In this document: positions 1 through 12,602 of the stretch, piece by piece | Layout: every line of letters starts with the position of its first letter | Numbering within the stretch: the stretch's first letter is position 1 | Assembly (NCBI GenBank): GCA_963931925.1 | Contig: OZ007570.1 | Location: 43,918,187-43,982,186, forward strand | Source of the DNA: Onchidella celtica | Taxonomy: Eukaryota > Mollusca > Gastropoda > Systellommatophora > Onchidiidae | Direction: 5' to 3' | DNA: 64,000 nt | The notes under the pieces: generated by a model | What the model saw: the letters and a program-made list of their open reading frames with translations, nothing else | What the model was told of the DNA's origin: nothing | The model's database searches: none | Position numbers and translations under genes: made by a program

Positions 1-1627
1 CGATATTAACTTAGGTGGAATGCTCTGAATCAGAAAAATACCGAGAAAAAAGAGTACAGGACTTAGAAAAAACTAAATCTCTGACAGTGACCGCGCATCC
101 ACACTTGATGGCATTTAATGAGACTTGGGGGATGAGGCGGGGAGGGGGGGGGGAAGAGTAGACAACGAGCCGAAATTGCCAAAAATTGAACTAAAACGAG
201 CGTAATAAGTGTAATAATGTTCACCGATGAAGTGTGACGCCGCTGTCCGTTTTTCTTACACCTGTCTCAAATTTCGCCACGCAATGTAAACCACTCACTG
301 AAACAGTAGTAGTATGGCCATATCTCTGAGTTCTTGTCTTCATTGAATTTGGTTGGCATTTTCCCCTGTTTTATTTTGTTCCTTTACACAATAATTCTTC
401 ATCACAGATTTCTACGGAGTTCTAGCCCTGTTAATGTTACATCTCAATTTATTCTACGGACATTACAGCTATTGTCCTTACAGCCTCAATAGGGTGTTGA
501 GCAATGAGACAAGAGCTTTGTAATGGTCTCCGGGAAATTGATGAAGTAATACAGAGCGTTCTCAGCCTAAAGTAATAACGTGCCGTGCGAAGGTATTTGC
601 GTCATCGTTATTTTCTGAGGTAACCGACCTGAGAGGAGTTAAGAGATTTGATTGCATGAAGAATGGTGGTCTATCCAATACCCAGACTCACTTTCAGGCA
701 AGTGGAGTACAGACAGACAAACGGAAGAGTTTTACTATAAAGTGAGCGGCTGGTCCTGAAATGGAAGCAGACAGGTAATCGATTGCACAAAGTGCTGTAA
801 ATTGTAAGCATGTAAAACCTGTTGATGGTTTGCTAAACTCACTCGATGGCACTGAACCGGACAGACAGACAGACAGACAGATAGAAAAAAACACCATTAT
901 TTCCATTGTCTTGTCACAGCTGGGGGAGATACAGACAGACAGAAACAAAAGAAAGGCTGTTCTTCAGGAAAACACGGACTGAAAGTGTGCTCTACATAAG
1001 ATTCACAACTAAGACCAACAGACGGATCATCCAACACAGGAAAGGACCAGGGTGTCCCAAAAACAGCACTTTCGGGAAAATTGAATTAGAGATTCTTAGC
1101 TCTTGGCAAATTTCTAGATCTCATTTATGTTTTGATAGATACACCCAAGACTATGGACTGGAGATGAAACTTCTCAACAAAGATAGATCAGCATGGAGAA
1201 TCGGAAATTTTGAAATCTTTAAATCCGACCATTTCAATGGTATAGAAACTGCAAATGTTTTCTTGTCTGTGGCTGTTCTGATGATCATACCAATCCTGAA
1301 ATTGTACTTCAGTTGATTTTTTTGGTTGCTGTTTCTTTGGAATCATGCCAAACTCTATGCCTGCTATTCCACAACTTTATGGAAGTCGAAAAGTTCCGAC
1401 AGTCTGATCCCAGCCTGTGGAGCTGCCGGAATCGATCTGTCATGAGTAACCCTACTGTATTATCCATTATCAAACTGTCACATATAAAAACAAAATCCAT
1501 TCGCACGCAAGCATGTTATACAAAACGTAATTGTGTAATTCGAACCTGAGCGAAGTTTGCTAATTTTTTGTTTGTTTTGTTTTTGTTGTTCTCAGCGTCG
1601 CAGAAAACAATTACTGGCCCTGGAACG
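1..1627. other. no gene recognised
   Basis: I see no supported gene. The stretch has a G-rich run near 141-152 and a short ACAG tract near 858-881. The open frames here (for example 906-1316) lack recognisable domains and have no repeat-independent support. Confidence 0.5.
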
Positions 1628-1690
1628 AACAGACACACAGACAGACAGACAGACAGACAGACAGATAGATAGATAGATAGATAGATAGAC

Positions 1691-1729
<39 letters not shown>

Positions 1730-1730
1730 C
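1628..1730. repeat. compound ACAG/ATAG microsatellite
   Basis: ACAG units run directly into ATAG units with one ACAG-type interruption. Both strands stay open in several frames across it, which produces artificial Ser/Leu/Tyr-rich ORFs. The ACAG-to-ATAG order is the same as at 5637-5808. Confidence 0.95.
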
Positions 1731-2724
1731 TTTGTTTCCTTCTCCCTCCCTCTCGCTCCTTTCTCCTCCCCTTCTCTGTGTCTGTCACTTATTACATAGT
1801 GAGTCTGCTCGACAAACACCTACTGTGACCCCCTCCCTATCTCAACACTGCCACGTCAAGTGAGAAATGAACTCCACATTCGTTGAGGGCCGTCCGTCAT
1901 ATCGGTAAAAGTTGGAGATAAGGACTTTCTGATACAACAGAGGACAGATAAAAACCGCTAAAACCACGTACAAGTGTGCATGAGTTAGGACAAAGAAGGA
2001 CAAATGAAGAAGAGGAACAAAAATGCTTTTGTCAATCTCGCTAACATCCGGCTCCAAATCAAACTACATTGTCAGTTTCAAAGACGTCAATGTTTTATCA
2101 GCGTACTACATTGTGTAGTTACGGACATGCCACGTTAGATTTAAATGATATGATGTGTACAATATCCCTATTGTTTTGTTCCTTGACACAAAAATAAAAA
2201 CACAACTGCCACACATCCAAGGCCTAAATGTGAAATAGATGTTAGCGAGTAAAGCACGTCTTTGACACAGGCCGAACTACACAATGGGATCATGGAGGCG
2301 GGGAAATTAGAATATAAAGTACGGCCTGTCGCTGCAAAAACGGACTTAGCTCTCAAAACTGTTAACATCTTTAAACAAGCCAGTATTCTGAAGTATCTTG
2401 TCTTGTTTATTAAACACGCAGTAGTCCCATGTCCTTGAGGACACCAAAGATCTTAAAATAGTATTAACCGTGATCTTTGGAGGACACTGAAAGATCGACG
2501 TACTACTTGATCCTGCACAGCGTATCTTTTTGCCCTGTGCACTCGCTGCATTGAAATATGAAAACTACAACCAGCAGTGTGAAGTTCACAATACAAAGCA
2601 GGAGATGAGCCTTAGTCTCCTCAATTTGTCTTGAGGGGTCAAACAAGCTTTTCAGATGAACGGACCATTATGAAGGCATAATCATGCTATCGAGTTTTGT
2701 TTATCGCATACATTATTCTAGCGC
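1731..2724. other. no gene recognised
   Basis: AT-rich, apparently low-copy sequence. I see no coding, RNA or repeat feature that I can support. Confidence 0.5.
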
Positions 2725-2941
2725 CCAAAGGAAAAACGACCTAACTCTGACAGCCTTTTCTATTTCATTGTCTCTGAATATGAACAGCCACTTATGTTCG
2801 TTTGTCATACTAAAAAGTACTATTTCGTTGGCAGATACAATTATCTGCCTTTGACATACTAGAGGTAGGGTGTGAGACAAGTTCATGGAGACAATAAATT
2901 AGAAAAATGCCATGCTGTCAGTTAGGTCCTTTTTCCTTTGG
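2725..2941. mobile_element. 217-bp TIR element (MITE-like)
   Basis: The ends form an imperfect inverted repeat of about 50 bp, starting CCAAAGGAAAAA on the left and ending TTTTTCCTTTGG on the right, with GACCTAACT conserved in both arms. A perfect 8-bp internal palindrome (GGCAGATA/TATCTGCC) lies near its centre. There is no ORF. No clear target duplication is visible, so the superfamily is unassigned. Only one copy is seen in the window. Confidence 0.65.
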
Positions 2942-4891
2942 TATTGTTAACCGGGTCAAAACAGCAGAAACCACCAAACTAAGACAAGGTTTATCATCAT
3001 TTCCAACCCTGAGAGGCCTGTAGAAGCCTCACTACTATATCTAGATAATAATACATTACGTTGTTAGAAGAAGAAACAGATATTGATAAAGTACCTTAGT
3101 TATCTTTGCAGCGATACTTGGTACAAGAGGACTGTATAACAAAAAAAGCCACTCCAAAACTGAGAAAACACACAAAATGGAGCACCACTAAAATCGAAGT
3201 GAATATTTTCATGCCATATTTCCAATTCACAGCTACCTGTGTCAGATTGTTATTTCTTTGTTCTTCAGACAGGGGGCATACTCTTCCGTGTCTCTCTTTA
3301 CCAGGTAAAGCGGTCAGAAGGCTGTGCAGCAGGGATTGCCTCGTCACAGCGCTGTGTATGGTCTTGTGAGTTAAGTAAAATTGTGAATGAATCTCAGATT
3401 TGGTACTACGGGTGGCTGGTGGGCGCCTCTGATAGAGTCTTCACCTGTCCTGTCATTCTGCTATATTCTGTCTATCATCTTGCTTCTTCCTAGCACAGTA
3501 TGACTCTTATCGTGTCGACGTGCTTTCTCCAACTCAAACAAACTCAAACGCAGATCTGGTACAAAACCTGAGCTGGGGAAATGAGACCTGACACAGGATG
3601 ATGAACAATTCTTGAACAACAAACGGTTATTTATACAAGAGGAAGATTACTGGGATTATAATCATGCCTTTCCGCTCAGTTCTTCACGGAATACAAACGG
3701 ACAAGAGAAGGGTTGGGACGTCCTCAGGTGATTACATCACCTGATGGGATATCGCCAAGATTGAGGGAATGACACAGAATTGATATTTCGGATAATCACT
3801 GCATGACTCACCCGTAGCAACAAAGTTTTAGAAAAAAATAAAGGGAGACCACGTTAGGGAGCTGACACTCCTTTCAGTATGAATGCAACAGTTGGTTTCT
3901 CCAGCAATGAGAATCTTACCAGTGTAATAAAATCTGTACGGATCTATTTCATTACATTAGTGACATTTAGACTGATGAAGCTCTGAATGCCAAATTGGCC
4001 TACAAATAAAGTACCAAAATAGACTGTGAGACGCGCAAAGTGGCCGTTAGCGTGCCGACGCGCCGCAATACTCAAACTCCTCAGCCATCTAACATACCCG
4101 TCCCGCAGTTCCACCCCTCTATGCATCTCATTGTCATCGGTCACTTCACTATTTCCTTTGATCAGCAAAGTTCTCCCACCCACACTCCATCCCTTTTCAT
4201 CTTTAGTTTAAATACAAAAATTTTGATGATGATACAATCACAATCTCGCAACTTGGCATAAATCCACAGACAATCCCCCTGAAGTTTTGATACAACCCTA
4301 TCTATTTGCGCTTCCAGCTGGGTTTACCAGCATTCATTTCCTTTGAAATAAGCTAATATTTCCAAACTTAATGAATTCTGACTGTGTGTATCAGACGGAT
4401 TCATAACGAATGTGTTCCCGTCAGTGTGTTGAAACCCAAAGGCACGGTGAACCCATGCAAAGACCACTGTGTAAATAAGACTACATCCAAGCAATAAAGG
4501 CATAAGCACAGGAACAGAACAACCTAATGGCCTGTAAGATGTAATATTACCCTGGAACCTCTACTAGTCATTACTACATATTGTATGAGAACAACACAGA
4601 CTATAGGCCACTGCCAGCACTGAATCTGTAAAGTACTGTAACATCGTGAATCTTTCATTATAATGGTCTACTATATCATCAGTGGAGACAGTTCCACCTA
4701 CCAGTATGCATAGCCTTATCTTCGTATTGTGAAAACATGAGATTAATATTGTAATTAACCCTATTTTACATTCGCTGGGGGATATTGTGATGAAAAGAGT
4801 GAATGACTGGAATCTGTCAGACCCCTAGTGTACAATAGGGAAAGCAAATAGGCAAGTAAGACATAGCTAGACACGCATGGCAACTCGGATC
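2942..4891. other. no gene recognised
   Basis: Nothing supported. The short ORFs at 3106-3493 and 3944-4261 have no recognisable domain. Confidence 0.5.
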
Positions 4892-4906
4892 GGGGGGGGG
4901 GGGGGG
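4892..4906. repeat. G15 mononucleotide run
   Basis: Fifteen consecutive G on the plus strand, one of many dG or dC runs of similar length in the window. Confidence 0.95.
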
Positions 4907-5636
4907 AGGCATCTTGCAGACATTTCACCAAAACATCAGTGTATAAATGAAGAGGTTTCGATGAATGACTACCAGGTATATAAACATCTCACGAGCGTCA
5001 TTCTTCCTCCTGACTCAATATTATTCTTATTTGTTGCTGGAAGTAGATGCATTGTTTTCATGATGTAGCACTTTGAAACAAAACTGATATTCATTAGCTT
5101 AGAGAACCTGAAGGTTCCTTTTAACTGGCTGTTTGAATGCAAAGTGATTTAACTCTTCACGATTTTCATCACATGTGATAGTTTAAATGAGCCACCGGCT
5201 TACTAAACACAGCATGTCAACAACAGTAAACAGTATTTGAAATGCCTACAGAAAATAGCCAGAAGAACATTCGCTGGAAAACAATACCTGTACAAGGCAA
5301 TAGTATATTTTGTTCACATGTGACAACAAAGGCAAAACCTAGAAAACTTCAAACCTGAGATCATGAGACGGAAAACTCCATGGCCCACGCAGAACAATCA
5401 GTAATCCATGTGAATCTCTGTACAGAGAGGCGCAACGATTGATTCAAGAGAGGGCCAGCTAGTTCAGTGCCGTACATGGAAGCATTCGGGCGCATACCCT
5501 GTCATACTTGGCAAACGGATCGGGCGATATCAAATACAATACTTCGCCGTCACAGCTCTTATAGTCGCACGGATCGCCGAAATATGCTGTATCTTGATCT
5601 GATCAATCACAGCGCCTTGGATACAAATAACTGTGA
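4907..5636. other. no gene recognised
   Basis: No supported feature. Confidence 0.5.
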
Positions 5637-5808
<172 letters not shown>

Positions 5809-6468
5809 GTTACTGGACAGATAGATAAATTTCTTGAAATATGCAGGTTGTCTCGTGGCTGTCACAAAAATATGGTTTGACTGCTCAACCAAAGTAGATT
5901 ATAATTACAAAGACTTTGTCATTATTAAGGTCGGGTGTGGACAATGCTGATCGTTTTCCTGAAGTTTGAAAATTGATCATCACTTCTTTGGCAAGAGAGC
6001 GCTCGTAGAGATGTCCGTCGAACACGTTGTTTAGCATATAGGCCAAGCGGAAGGTTAGGCGACTCAGTACCGGAAACTTCTTTATGCAGATCAGTTTCCA
6101 TAAAAATTCCTTTGTTCGTTTGGGGGGAAAAAGTTCAATAAGTCTTAACCACCCGGACTGACTCGGACCTTTACCTCGTCCTGTCCTTATCCCTTAACCT
6201 AAAGCTAATCTTATCTCTAATCCTACCCTTTATCCTTTCAAACAGAAAACAACAAGAAAATACTGAGACAGTTTTTAAAGAATTGTAAGCGTTCAAAGTG
6301 GTCGGGGCGTACTTTTTTTTAATGGCAATCTGGTCACAATTACAGCTTTCTTAACGTAACCTAGGAACTGCAGATGTTAAATAGCTTCAAAAGAGCGGCC
6401 GAACTTGGTTTACATAATTATTATACAACAGAGTAACACAAGAGGAATGGCAAAATATTATAAAAGGA
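5809..6468. other. no gene; degenerate CCTAA-like stretch
   Basis: No gene seen. Between about 6180 and 6240 there are irregular CCTTAACCTAA-like and CTAATCCTACCC-like words. They are too degenerate to call a telomeric repeat. Confidence 0.45.
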
Positions 6469-6864
6469 AGTGTATATCCGTACACCATGTTGTATGGATA
6501 TGGACAGTGCATATCCGTACATGATTACCAAAAAGCGCGACTGGTGAAGGTTTGCTGAAACAAAACTTAGTACCGGTATGGCGTTCACGAATTTAAAGGG
6601 ACAACACATGGAATAGTCAGATGGATTGGCTAATCAGGCGAAAAGGGGTTGGGGTAGCCATTGGTGATCGACGTACACTCAAGTATATTATTAGCGCAGA
6701 TCACGCAATACTCCGAGCAGAAGTCGGATTGTTTTGCTACTAAGCCGATTCATATTTTTAAAAACTATGCAAATTAACAAGGTCAGTAATTTCGTATTCC
6801 GGTGTGTGTTCCACGTCATCGAATTGTGTGCGTTGTACAGATATGCACTGTCCATGTTGTACGG
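6469..6864 (+). mobile_element. palindromic-end TIR element, copy 1 (uninterrupted)
   Basis: The left end carries a roughly 50-bp terminal repeat that is itself palindromic: TATCCGTAC... facing ...GTAYGGATA, followed by GACAGTGCATATCCGTAC. The right end is the inverted copy with a small deletion. The interior matches 11904-12751 in reverse orientation, including the GCAAATTAACAAGGTCAG region. There is no coding capacity, so it is a non-autonomous DNA element of uncertain superfamily. It represents the unoccupied state of the site where copy 2 holds a LINE. Confidence 0.75.
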
Positions 6865-6871
6865 CAGAAAA

Positions 6872-7265
6872 ACTGGGCAAAAAGAAAAAGTATTATGTGG
6901 CAATGCGCGTAAGAAATAATTCCCAAACAATAAAATAAAAGGCAAGGAAATGGGAAGACAAAAAAATACCAATATTTCGGTGAAGTACCTTTTTTTCAAG
7001 AAAAAAAAACAACAGAAAACCAAAATGGAAAATTGAACAGACAGATAAAGCAATCGAACAAAAAAAAAAAAATGAAGAATGTGTAATAATAGAGAATATT
7101 AAATCAATATAGTAACTTAGCTGCGAGTTCTGGCTTGTACTCCTGCAGATTACGCGTCCGCCAAAGTTGATATGTTTTGTCTTCTCTTTTTCTTTGCGTT
7201 TTATTGTATCTCTTGGGTACCATTTCTTACGCGAGGCTTTGCTACATACAACATTTTTGACAAGA
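6872..7265. mobile_element. foldback element with arms of about 95 bp
   Basis: The left arm (about 6872-6968) and right arm (about 7172-7265) are imperfect inverted repeats. GCGTAAGAAAT on the left faces ATTTCTTACGC on the right, and GGGAAGACAAAA faces TTTTGTCTTCTC. Related arms occur at 55467-55545, 55785-55893 and 59460-59673. Non-coding; MITE or foldback family. Confidence 0.65.
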
Positions 7266-7883
<618 letters not shown>

Positions 7884-7931
7884 GCACAGGAACAGAACAA
7901 CGTAATGGCAATATAAGCAAAACTTCAATAT

Positions 7932-8264
7932 AACAAATTAAGTTGTAGGATTATTTATGGAACAATAAAAAAAATTATTATAGTCTGTGTTAGGATGGAA
8001 CCGTGAAATAGTCAAAATGCCATTTAAAGTTTCGGAAAAATCAAGACCTTTATATATCACTTTTTAGCTCGGTTTAATCAACAATATCAACATTGAGTTT
8101 GGACTACGCAGTAATCGCCAAGTATTGCTGTACGTATAACTGATTAGCTTACAGGGTGCGCGCGTGTGCGTGCGTGCATGCGTGTATTTGGATGCGTATG
8201 TGTGTGTGTGTGTTTATGTGTGTACGTGTATGTGCGTGTTTCTCTCCCCGTGTTATTGTTAGAG
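7932..8264 (+). repeat. duplicated 0.33-kb segment, copy 1
   Basis: Closely matches 10025-10349 in direct orientation. Shared landmarks include AGGATTATTTATGG, a GACTACGCAGTAATCGCC stretch and a GT-rich end reaching TCTCTCCCCGTGTTATTG. A weaker third relative is at about 61318-61390. It is non-coding, so either an interspersed repeat or a local duplication. Confidence 0.85.
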
Positions 8265-8358
8265 AGACAAAGAGAGAGCCAAAGAGACAGCCAAGGAGAG
8301 ATAGAGAAGGGGGTGAGCGAATGGAGAGAGAGAGAAATAACGAGAGAGCGAGATTGAG

Positions 8359-8448
<90 letters not shown>
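8265..8448. repeat. GA-rich tract and GA microsatellite
   Basis: Imperfect purine repeats leading to about 88 bp of near-perfect AG units at 8361-8448. Confidence 0.95.
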
Positions 8449-8451
<3 letters not shown>

Positions 8452-8939
8452 GTGCAGCAGAAAAACTAAAACAACCAGTATCGATATTAGAAAAGGAGAA
8501 TGGCCCTACTTCAAGTAGCATACTGAGCGCGAGAGCCCGAGCAAATACAAGCGACCATGTCAAGAGGGCCCCATACATACCTGGCTGCTCCACTGGCTGG
8601 CCCTACCACTGTGGCAATCCCTTTCAGTCGTCAAACAAACGAGTTCAACACTGGACCAATTTTACGGACTTTGCTTTTTACTCTCGGCCCTGTCTTGAAT
8701 TTTTAACATTATGGTTTAGAAATTATGATTTAAAAAAAACAACTTGATGACTCGGGAAACAACTAAAAACGTCATGTAATAATATCTGCGATAGATTTCA
8801 TTCATCGTAATAGAGTTGTACTTTCTCAGAGTTTCAAGTATGGGAAAGTGTAAATTGGAAATATCATTCGCTAAGAGTGTATTGTTTCATGTGAGTTTGA
8901 TTCTTGTTTTTATGAATCGCCTTTCTCTCCTTCTTTCAC
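8449..8939. other. no gene recognised
   Basis: No supported feature. Confidence 0.5.
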
Positions 8940-9256
8940 GTGTTCTCCTTTTCTTTCTTTCTTTCTTTCTTTCACATGTTCTTTTCTTTTCTTTCCTTCT
9001 TTCTTTTTCTTTCCGTCTTTTCTTTCTTTCTTTTTCTTTCCTTCTTCCTTTCTTTCTCTTGTCTTTTCTTTCTTTCTTTCTCTGTTTCTTCTTTCGTTCC
9101 TTTTCTTTCCCTTCTTCTTTCTTTCGTACTTTCTTTCTTTCTCTGTCTTTTCTTTCGTTTTCTTTCTTTGTTTCTTTTTCTTTGTTCTTTCTTTCCTTTT
9201 CTTTCGTCCTTTCTTTCTTTCTTTCTCTGTCTTTTCTTTGTTTCTTTCTCTCTTAT
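8940..9256. repeat. TTTC-rich polypyrimidine tract
   Basis: About 315 bp of TTTC/TTTTC/CTTT units on the plus strand. It remains open in two plus-strand frames, giving FLSFF-rich artefact ORFs. It could adopt triplex (H-DNA) structure because it is homopyrimidine and partly mirror-symmetric. Confidence 0.95.
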
Positions 9257-9697
9257 AGTGCAGCCTTGTAGATTCAACAGTAGGAGTGTACCATCGCTGC
9301 CTTGTATCCTTTACAATCGGCTGGTGTTCCCGGACAAGTTACCCGAAAATCCTTGTCACAGCCGTATGTGCCTCTCAAATGTTACGTTACTTCAGTAGCA
9401 AAAAACAATTCTATGACTGAAACGTCGGTCCTCTACAAACTCAAGTATTGAGGCCTAACCAGGATAACAATGCTTTGCCTTGATTAAACCGATGTTTTCA
9501 CCTTGTTACTTTATAATATCACAGATAGCGTCATTGGTGCCCTTATTGCAATTTATATGTCACAGTAACTTTTCATATACACTCACAGCAATATTTCATT
9601 TACAAACGAGACCATCTGTAAGGTGCGTACACACGGAGGTGGGGGTGTTGCCTCCATGGTAGGAAAAATTGTATATGGGGGCAGAGGGCTTCTAGCC
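9257..9697. other. no gene recognised
   Basis: No supported feature. Confidence 0.5.
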
Positions 9698-9945
9698 ACC
9701 TTAGTTTTTGTTTGTACCAACACCATTTTTTGCACAACTGAGAAATTCGAAGTTAACGTTTGCAGGTTTAGTATTATGACAAGCAGTTAGAATAAATCTG
9801 TACTGTGAAACAGCTTGATACGTGGCGCAACACATTTTAAACATGTGTCAAAGTGTGCTTTTGATTTGTAACCTCTTCTACATACCAAAAGATCTCCTCC
9901 AATTTTTCAGAGAATGGAGGTAAAACAAATAAGAAGTTCTAAAGT
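9698..9945 (+). mobile_element. MITE family A, copy 1
   Basis: 248 bp. It starts ACCTTAGTTTTTGTTTG and ends in the inverted form (AAGAAGTTCTAAAGT). The interior contains GAGAAATTCGA, GAACAGCTTGATA-like and AGATCTCC motifs shared with 36892-37128, 38745-38932 and 60421-60724. Non-coding, non-autonomous DNA element. Confidence 0.75.
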
Positions 9946-10024
9946 CGCGTTCAGGGAAGCGATGGTACACTTTTCACTTGCAATAATGATTTGAAAAGCT
10001 TGATTTTGTTAATACTGTTTTTGT

Positions 10025-10349
10025 AACAAAATAAGTGGTAGGATTATTTATGGAAAAATCAACTATAGCCTGTGTTAGGATGGAACCGTGAAATAGTCCC
10101 TGCAAAATGCCTTTTAAAGTTTCGGAATATCAAGACCTTTATATATCACTTTTTAGCTTGGTTTAATCAACAATATCAACATTGAGTTTGGACTACGCAG
10201 TAATCGCCAAGTATTGCTGTACGTATAACTGATTAGCTTACAAGGTGCCTGCGTATGCGTGCGTGTGCATGCGTGTATTTGGGTGCGTATGTGTGTGTTT
10301 ATGTGTGTACGTGTATGTGCGTGTTTCTCTCCCCGTGTTATTGTTAGAT
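10025..10349 (+). repeat. duplicated 0.33-kb segment, copy 2
   Basis: Direct repeat of 7932-8264 with scattered substitutions and small indels. It ends where the GAT-rich tract begins, whereas copy 1 ends at a GA tract. Confidence 0.85.
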
Positions 10350-10811
10350 GACGGTGTTTGTGTATGTTGACGGTCTGGAAAACAAAGATGATGTCAGTGA
10401 CGATGAGGATGCTGATGATGAAGATGATGATGATAAGGACCTGGAGAAGCAAACCGGGAAAGAAGCAATGTCGACAACGATGATGATGACTTTGATTGTT
10501 GATGATGTTGATGATGATGATGGTCGTGATGATGATGATGATGATATTGATGATGATGATGATGGTGGTGGTTGTGGTGATGATCAAGATGATGGTGATG
10601 GCGGTGGTTGTTGTGGTGATGATGACTGTGGTAATGATGACTGTGGTAATGATGATGATGATGATGATGGTGGTGATGGTGATGATAATGGTGATGATAT
10701 TGATGATGATGATGAGGATGGTAGTGGTGGTGATTATAGTGATGATGATGATGGTGATGGTGGTGGTGGTGGTGGTGATGATTATGGTGATGACGATGAT
10801 GGTAGTGATCA

Positions 10812-10843
<32 letters not shown>

Positions 10844-10990
10844 ATGATGACGATGGTGATGCTGATGGTGGTAGTAATAGTGGTGATGATGATGAAGACA
10901 ATGATGGTAATGCTGATGATGGTGGTGATGATGATGATGATAATGATGATGATGATGAGGAGGAGGATAATGATGATGATGACTGTGACC
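10350..10990 (+). repeat. GAT/GGT trinucleotide-rich tract
   Basis: About 600 bp dominated by GAT with GGT and GAC variants. It is open in two plus frames (Asp/Gly-rich, and Met/Val-rich) and in two minus frames (His-rich, and Ile/Thr-rich). That is the pattern of a triplet repeat and not of selected coding sequence. Confidence 0.93.
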
Positions 10991-11430
10991 TAATAAAAAA
11001 GAAATGTTAAGAGAACTATGGCATATAGACGGTGGCATCTGAAATAAATAAGAGAAGGAAAAAACACACATAATGATATATCACAATGTCACTGAGACCA
11101 GGTAAAGAATGTCCAGCCGCCCACCACTTACCTTGTTTTCTACTGTGTAAATCACCAGAGGTATGGAGTACCGTCCATCATCTCAACACTGCCAGGGCCA
11201 GCTGGACACAGAAGAATGCTGGACACGACCAGTAGAGCAGGCGAAACAAGGGGGTTGGGAAGGGGAGGGGGGAGGAGGTAAAACTGGTCTCATGTACTGT
11301 ATATGGGCGGACCACACTGGGATTAAAAAGGCTCAGTGAGACACTCCGAAAGTATCTCAAAAAACGCAAAATGCATTATTTTGGACAAGTGATGCGATGT
11401 TATAGTGAGGTATATTCAAGATAATTGGTG
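10991..11430. other. no gene recognised
   Basis: No supported feature. Confidence 0.5.
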
Positions 11431-11790
11431 AGAGAGAGGGGGGGGGGGCAGGGAGAGAAAGAGAGTGTACAGCTAGAGAGAGAAAGAGAAAGAGACAGGC
11501 AGAGAGAGAAAGAAAAAAAAGGAGAAAACAGAGAGAGATAAGAAGATAGACAGAGGGAGGTCGAGAGGGGAGAGAACGAGAGAAAGAGAAATGGAAAGGA
11601 AAGAAAAAGAAAAAGGGAGAGGTGACCGGGAGAGAAAGTGAGAGCACACCTCGAGAGTGATAGACAGAGACTGAGAGAGAAAGAAAAGAGGAGAAAGAAA
11701 GAGTGAGAGAAGCAGATAGACAGAGGGAGATAGAGAGAGGAAAGAAAGAGAGAAAGAAGGAGAGAGAAAGAGAGGGGGGGGGGGGAGTGT
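11431..11790. repeat. GA-rich purine tract with G-runs
   Basis: About 360 bp of imperfect GAGA/GAAA units with G-runs near both ends (about 11441 and 11775). It yields Ser/Leu/Phe-rich artefact ORFs on the minus strand. Confidence 0.93.
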
Positions 11791-12164
11791 ACGCAGGGAC
11801 AAAGAAGAAAAGCTGGTGGAAACCCTTCCCTCTTTGTCCAAAGTTCGTCTGAACTGAGAAAAAAAACGGATTTTTTAAAACATTATTTCCATTAATATTA
11901 GGAAGCGCATATCCGTACAACATGTTTTACGGATATGGACAGTGCATATCCGTACAACGCACACAATTCGATGACGTAGAACACACAAAGGAATAAGAAA
12001 TTACTGACCTTGTTAATTTGCATAGTTTTTAAAAATATGAATCGGCTTAGTAGCAAAACAATCCAACTTCTGCTCGGAGTATTGCGTGACCTGCGCTACT
12101 AATAATACTTGAGTGTACGTCGATCACCAATGGCTACCCCTACCCCTTTTCGCCTGATTAGTCA

Positions 12165-12174
12165 ATCTGACTAC
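12165..12174 (+). repeat. target-site duplication, left copy
   Basis: ATCTGACTAC, repeated at 12593-12602 on the other side of the LINE fragment. The first two bases of the right copy may belong to the ATT tail, so the duplication is 8-10 bp. Confidence 0.75.
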
Positions 12175-12592
12175 CGCCCACTGATACAAACTAACTAGAC
12201 CCTCACGCCCCCAGGTCCATCTTGCAGAATATCTTGCAGAGCTCATTGAAATATACACCCAAAAAATTGAGATCAGCAGAAGCAAATTTATTAGTAGTGC
12301 CCAGATCAAGAACAATCATGGGAGAAAGAGCTTTTTCAGTGTGTGCACCTAAAATGTGGAATGACTTGACTGATCATGTGAAACATTCAAACAGCTTGAT
12401 CCAATTCAAAAGAAAACTTAAAACAGCGTTGTTTACAAAAGCGTATACGCAGGATATGTAACTTTCTTGAGACAGTGATTAGGTATAGGTTGATGAAAAT
12501 GTGTGTTGTGTGACTGAGAGAACTGTTAAGCGCTTTAGAGCACTCTTCTGTGGAATCAGGCGCTATAGAAATGACTTATTATTATTATTATT
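12175..12592 (+). mobile_element. 5'-truncated LINE 3' end (CR1/L2-like)
   Basis: A 418-bp insertion inside a TIR element. It encodes only the C-terminus of a LINE ORF2, then a 3' UTR with GCGCTTTAGAGC and GCGCTATAGAAAT, and ends in an ATT repeat tail. Flanking 8-10 bp target duplications and severe 5' truncation are typical of target-primed reverse transcription. The same tail design occurs at 16881-16955 and 45793-45870. Confidence 0.85.
12222..12461 (+). pseudogene. LINE ORF2 C-terminal fragment
   Basis: About 79 codons ending in TAA. The peptide contains LVVPRSRT, then GERAFSVCAPKMWNDL, then FKRKLKTALF. This arrangement is conserved at the extreme C-terminus of CR1/L2/Rex-like ORF2 proteins. 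RT and endonuclease domains are absent because of 5' truncation, and the first Met is arbitrary. Closely similar C-termini are encoded at 16660-16790 and, decayed, at 45370-45470. Confidence 0.8.
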
Positions 12593-12602
12593 ATCTGACT
12601 AC
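12593..12602 (+). repeat. target-site duplication, right copy
   Basis: ATCTGACTAC, the partner of 12165-12174. After it the TIR element resumes with TCCATGTG, matching copy 1. Confidence 0.75.

Noticed and set aside
6180-6240. Interstitial telomere repeat
   Set aside because: CCTAA-like words are irregular and not tandem; the same holds at 13590-13610.
8816-9398. Phe/Ser/Leu-rich ORFs resembling membrane proteins
   Set aside because: Translation of a TTTC-rich tract in two frames; also at 46604-47204.
10348-11010. 220-aa Asp/Gly-rich ORF as an acidic protein gene
   Set aside because: It is a GAT triplet repeat, open in other frames and on the other strand, and its start lies at the edge of the duplicated non-coding segment.
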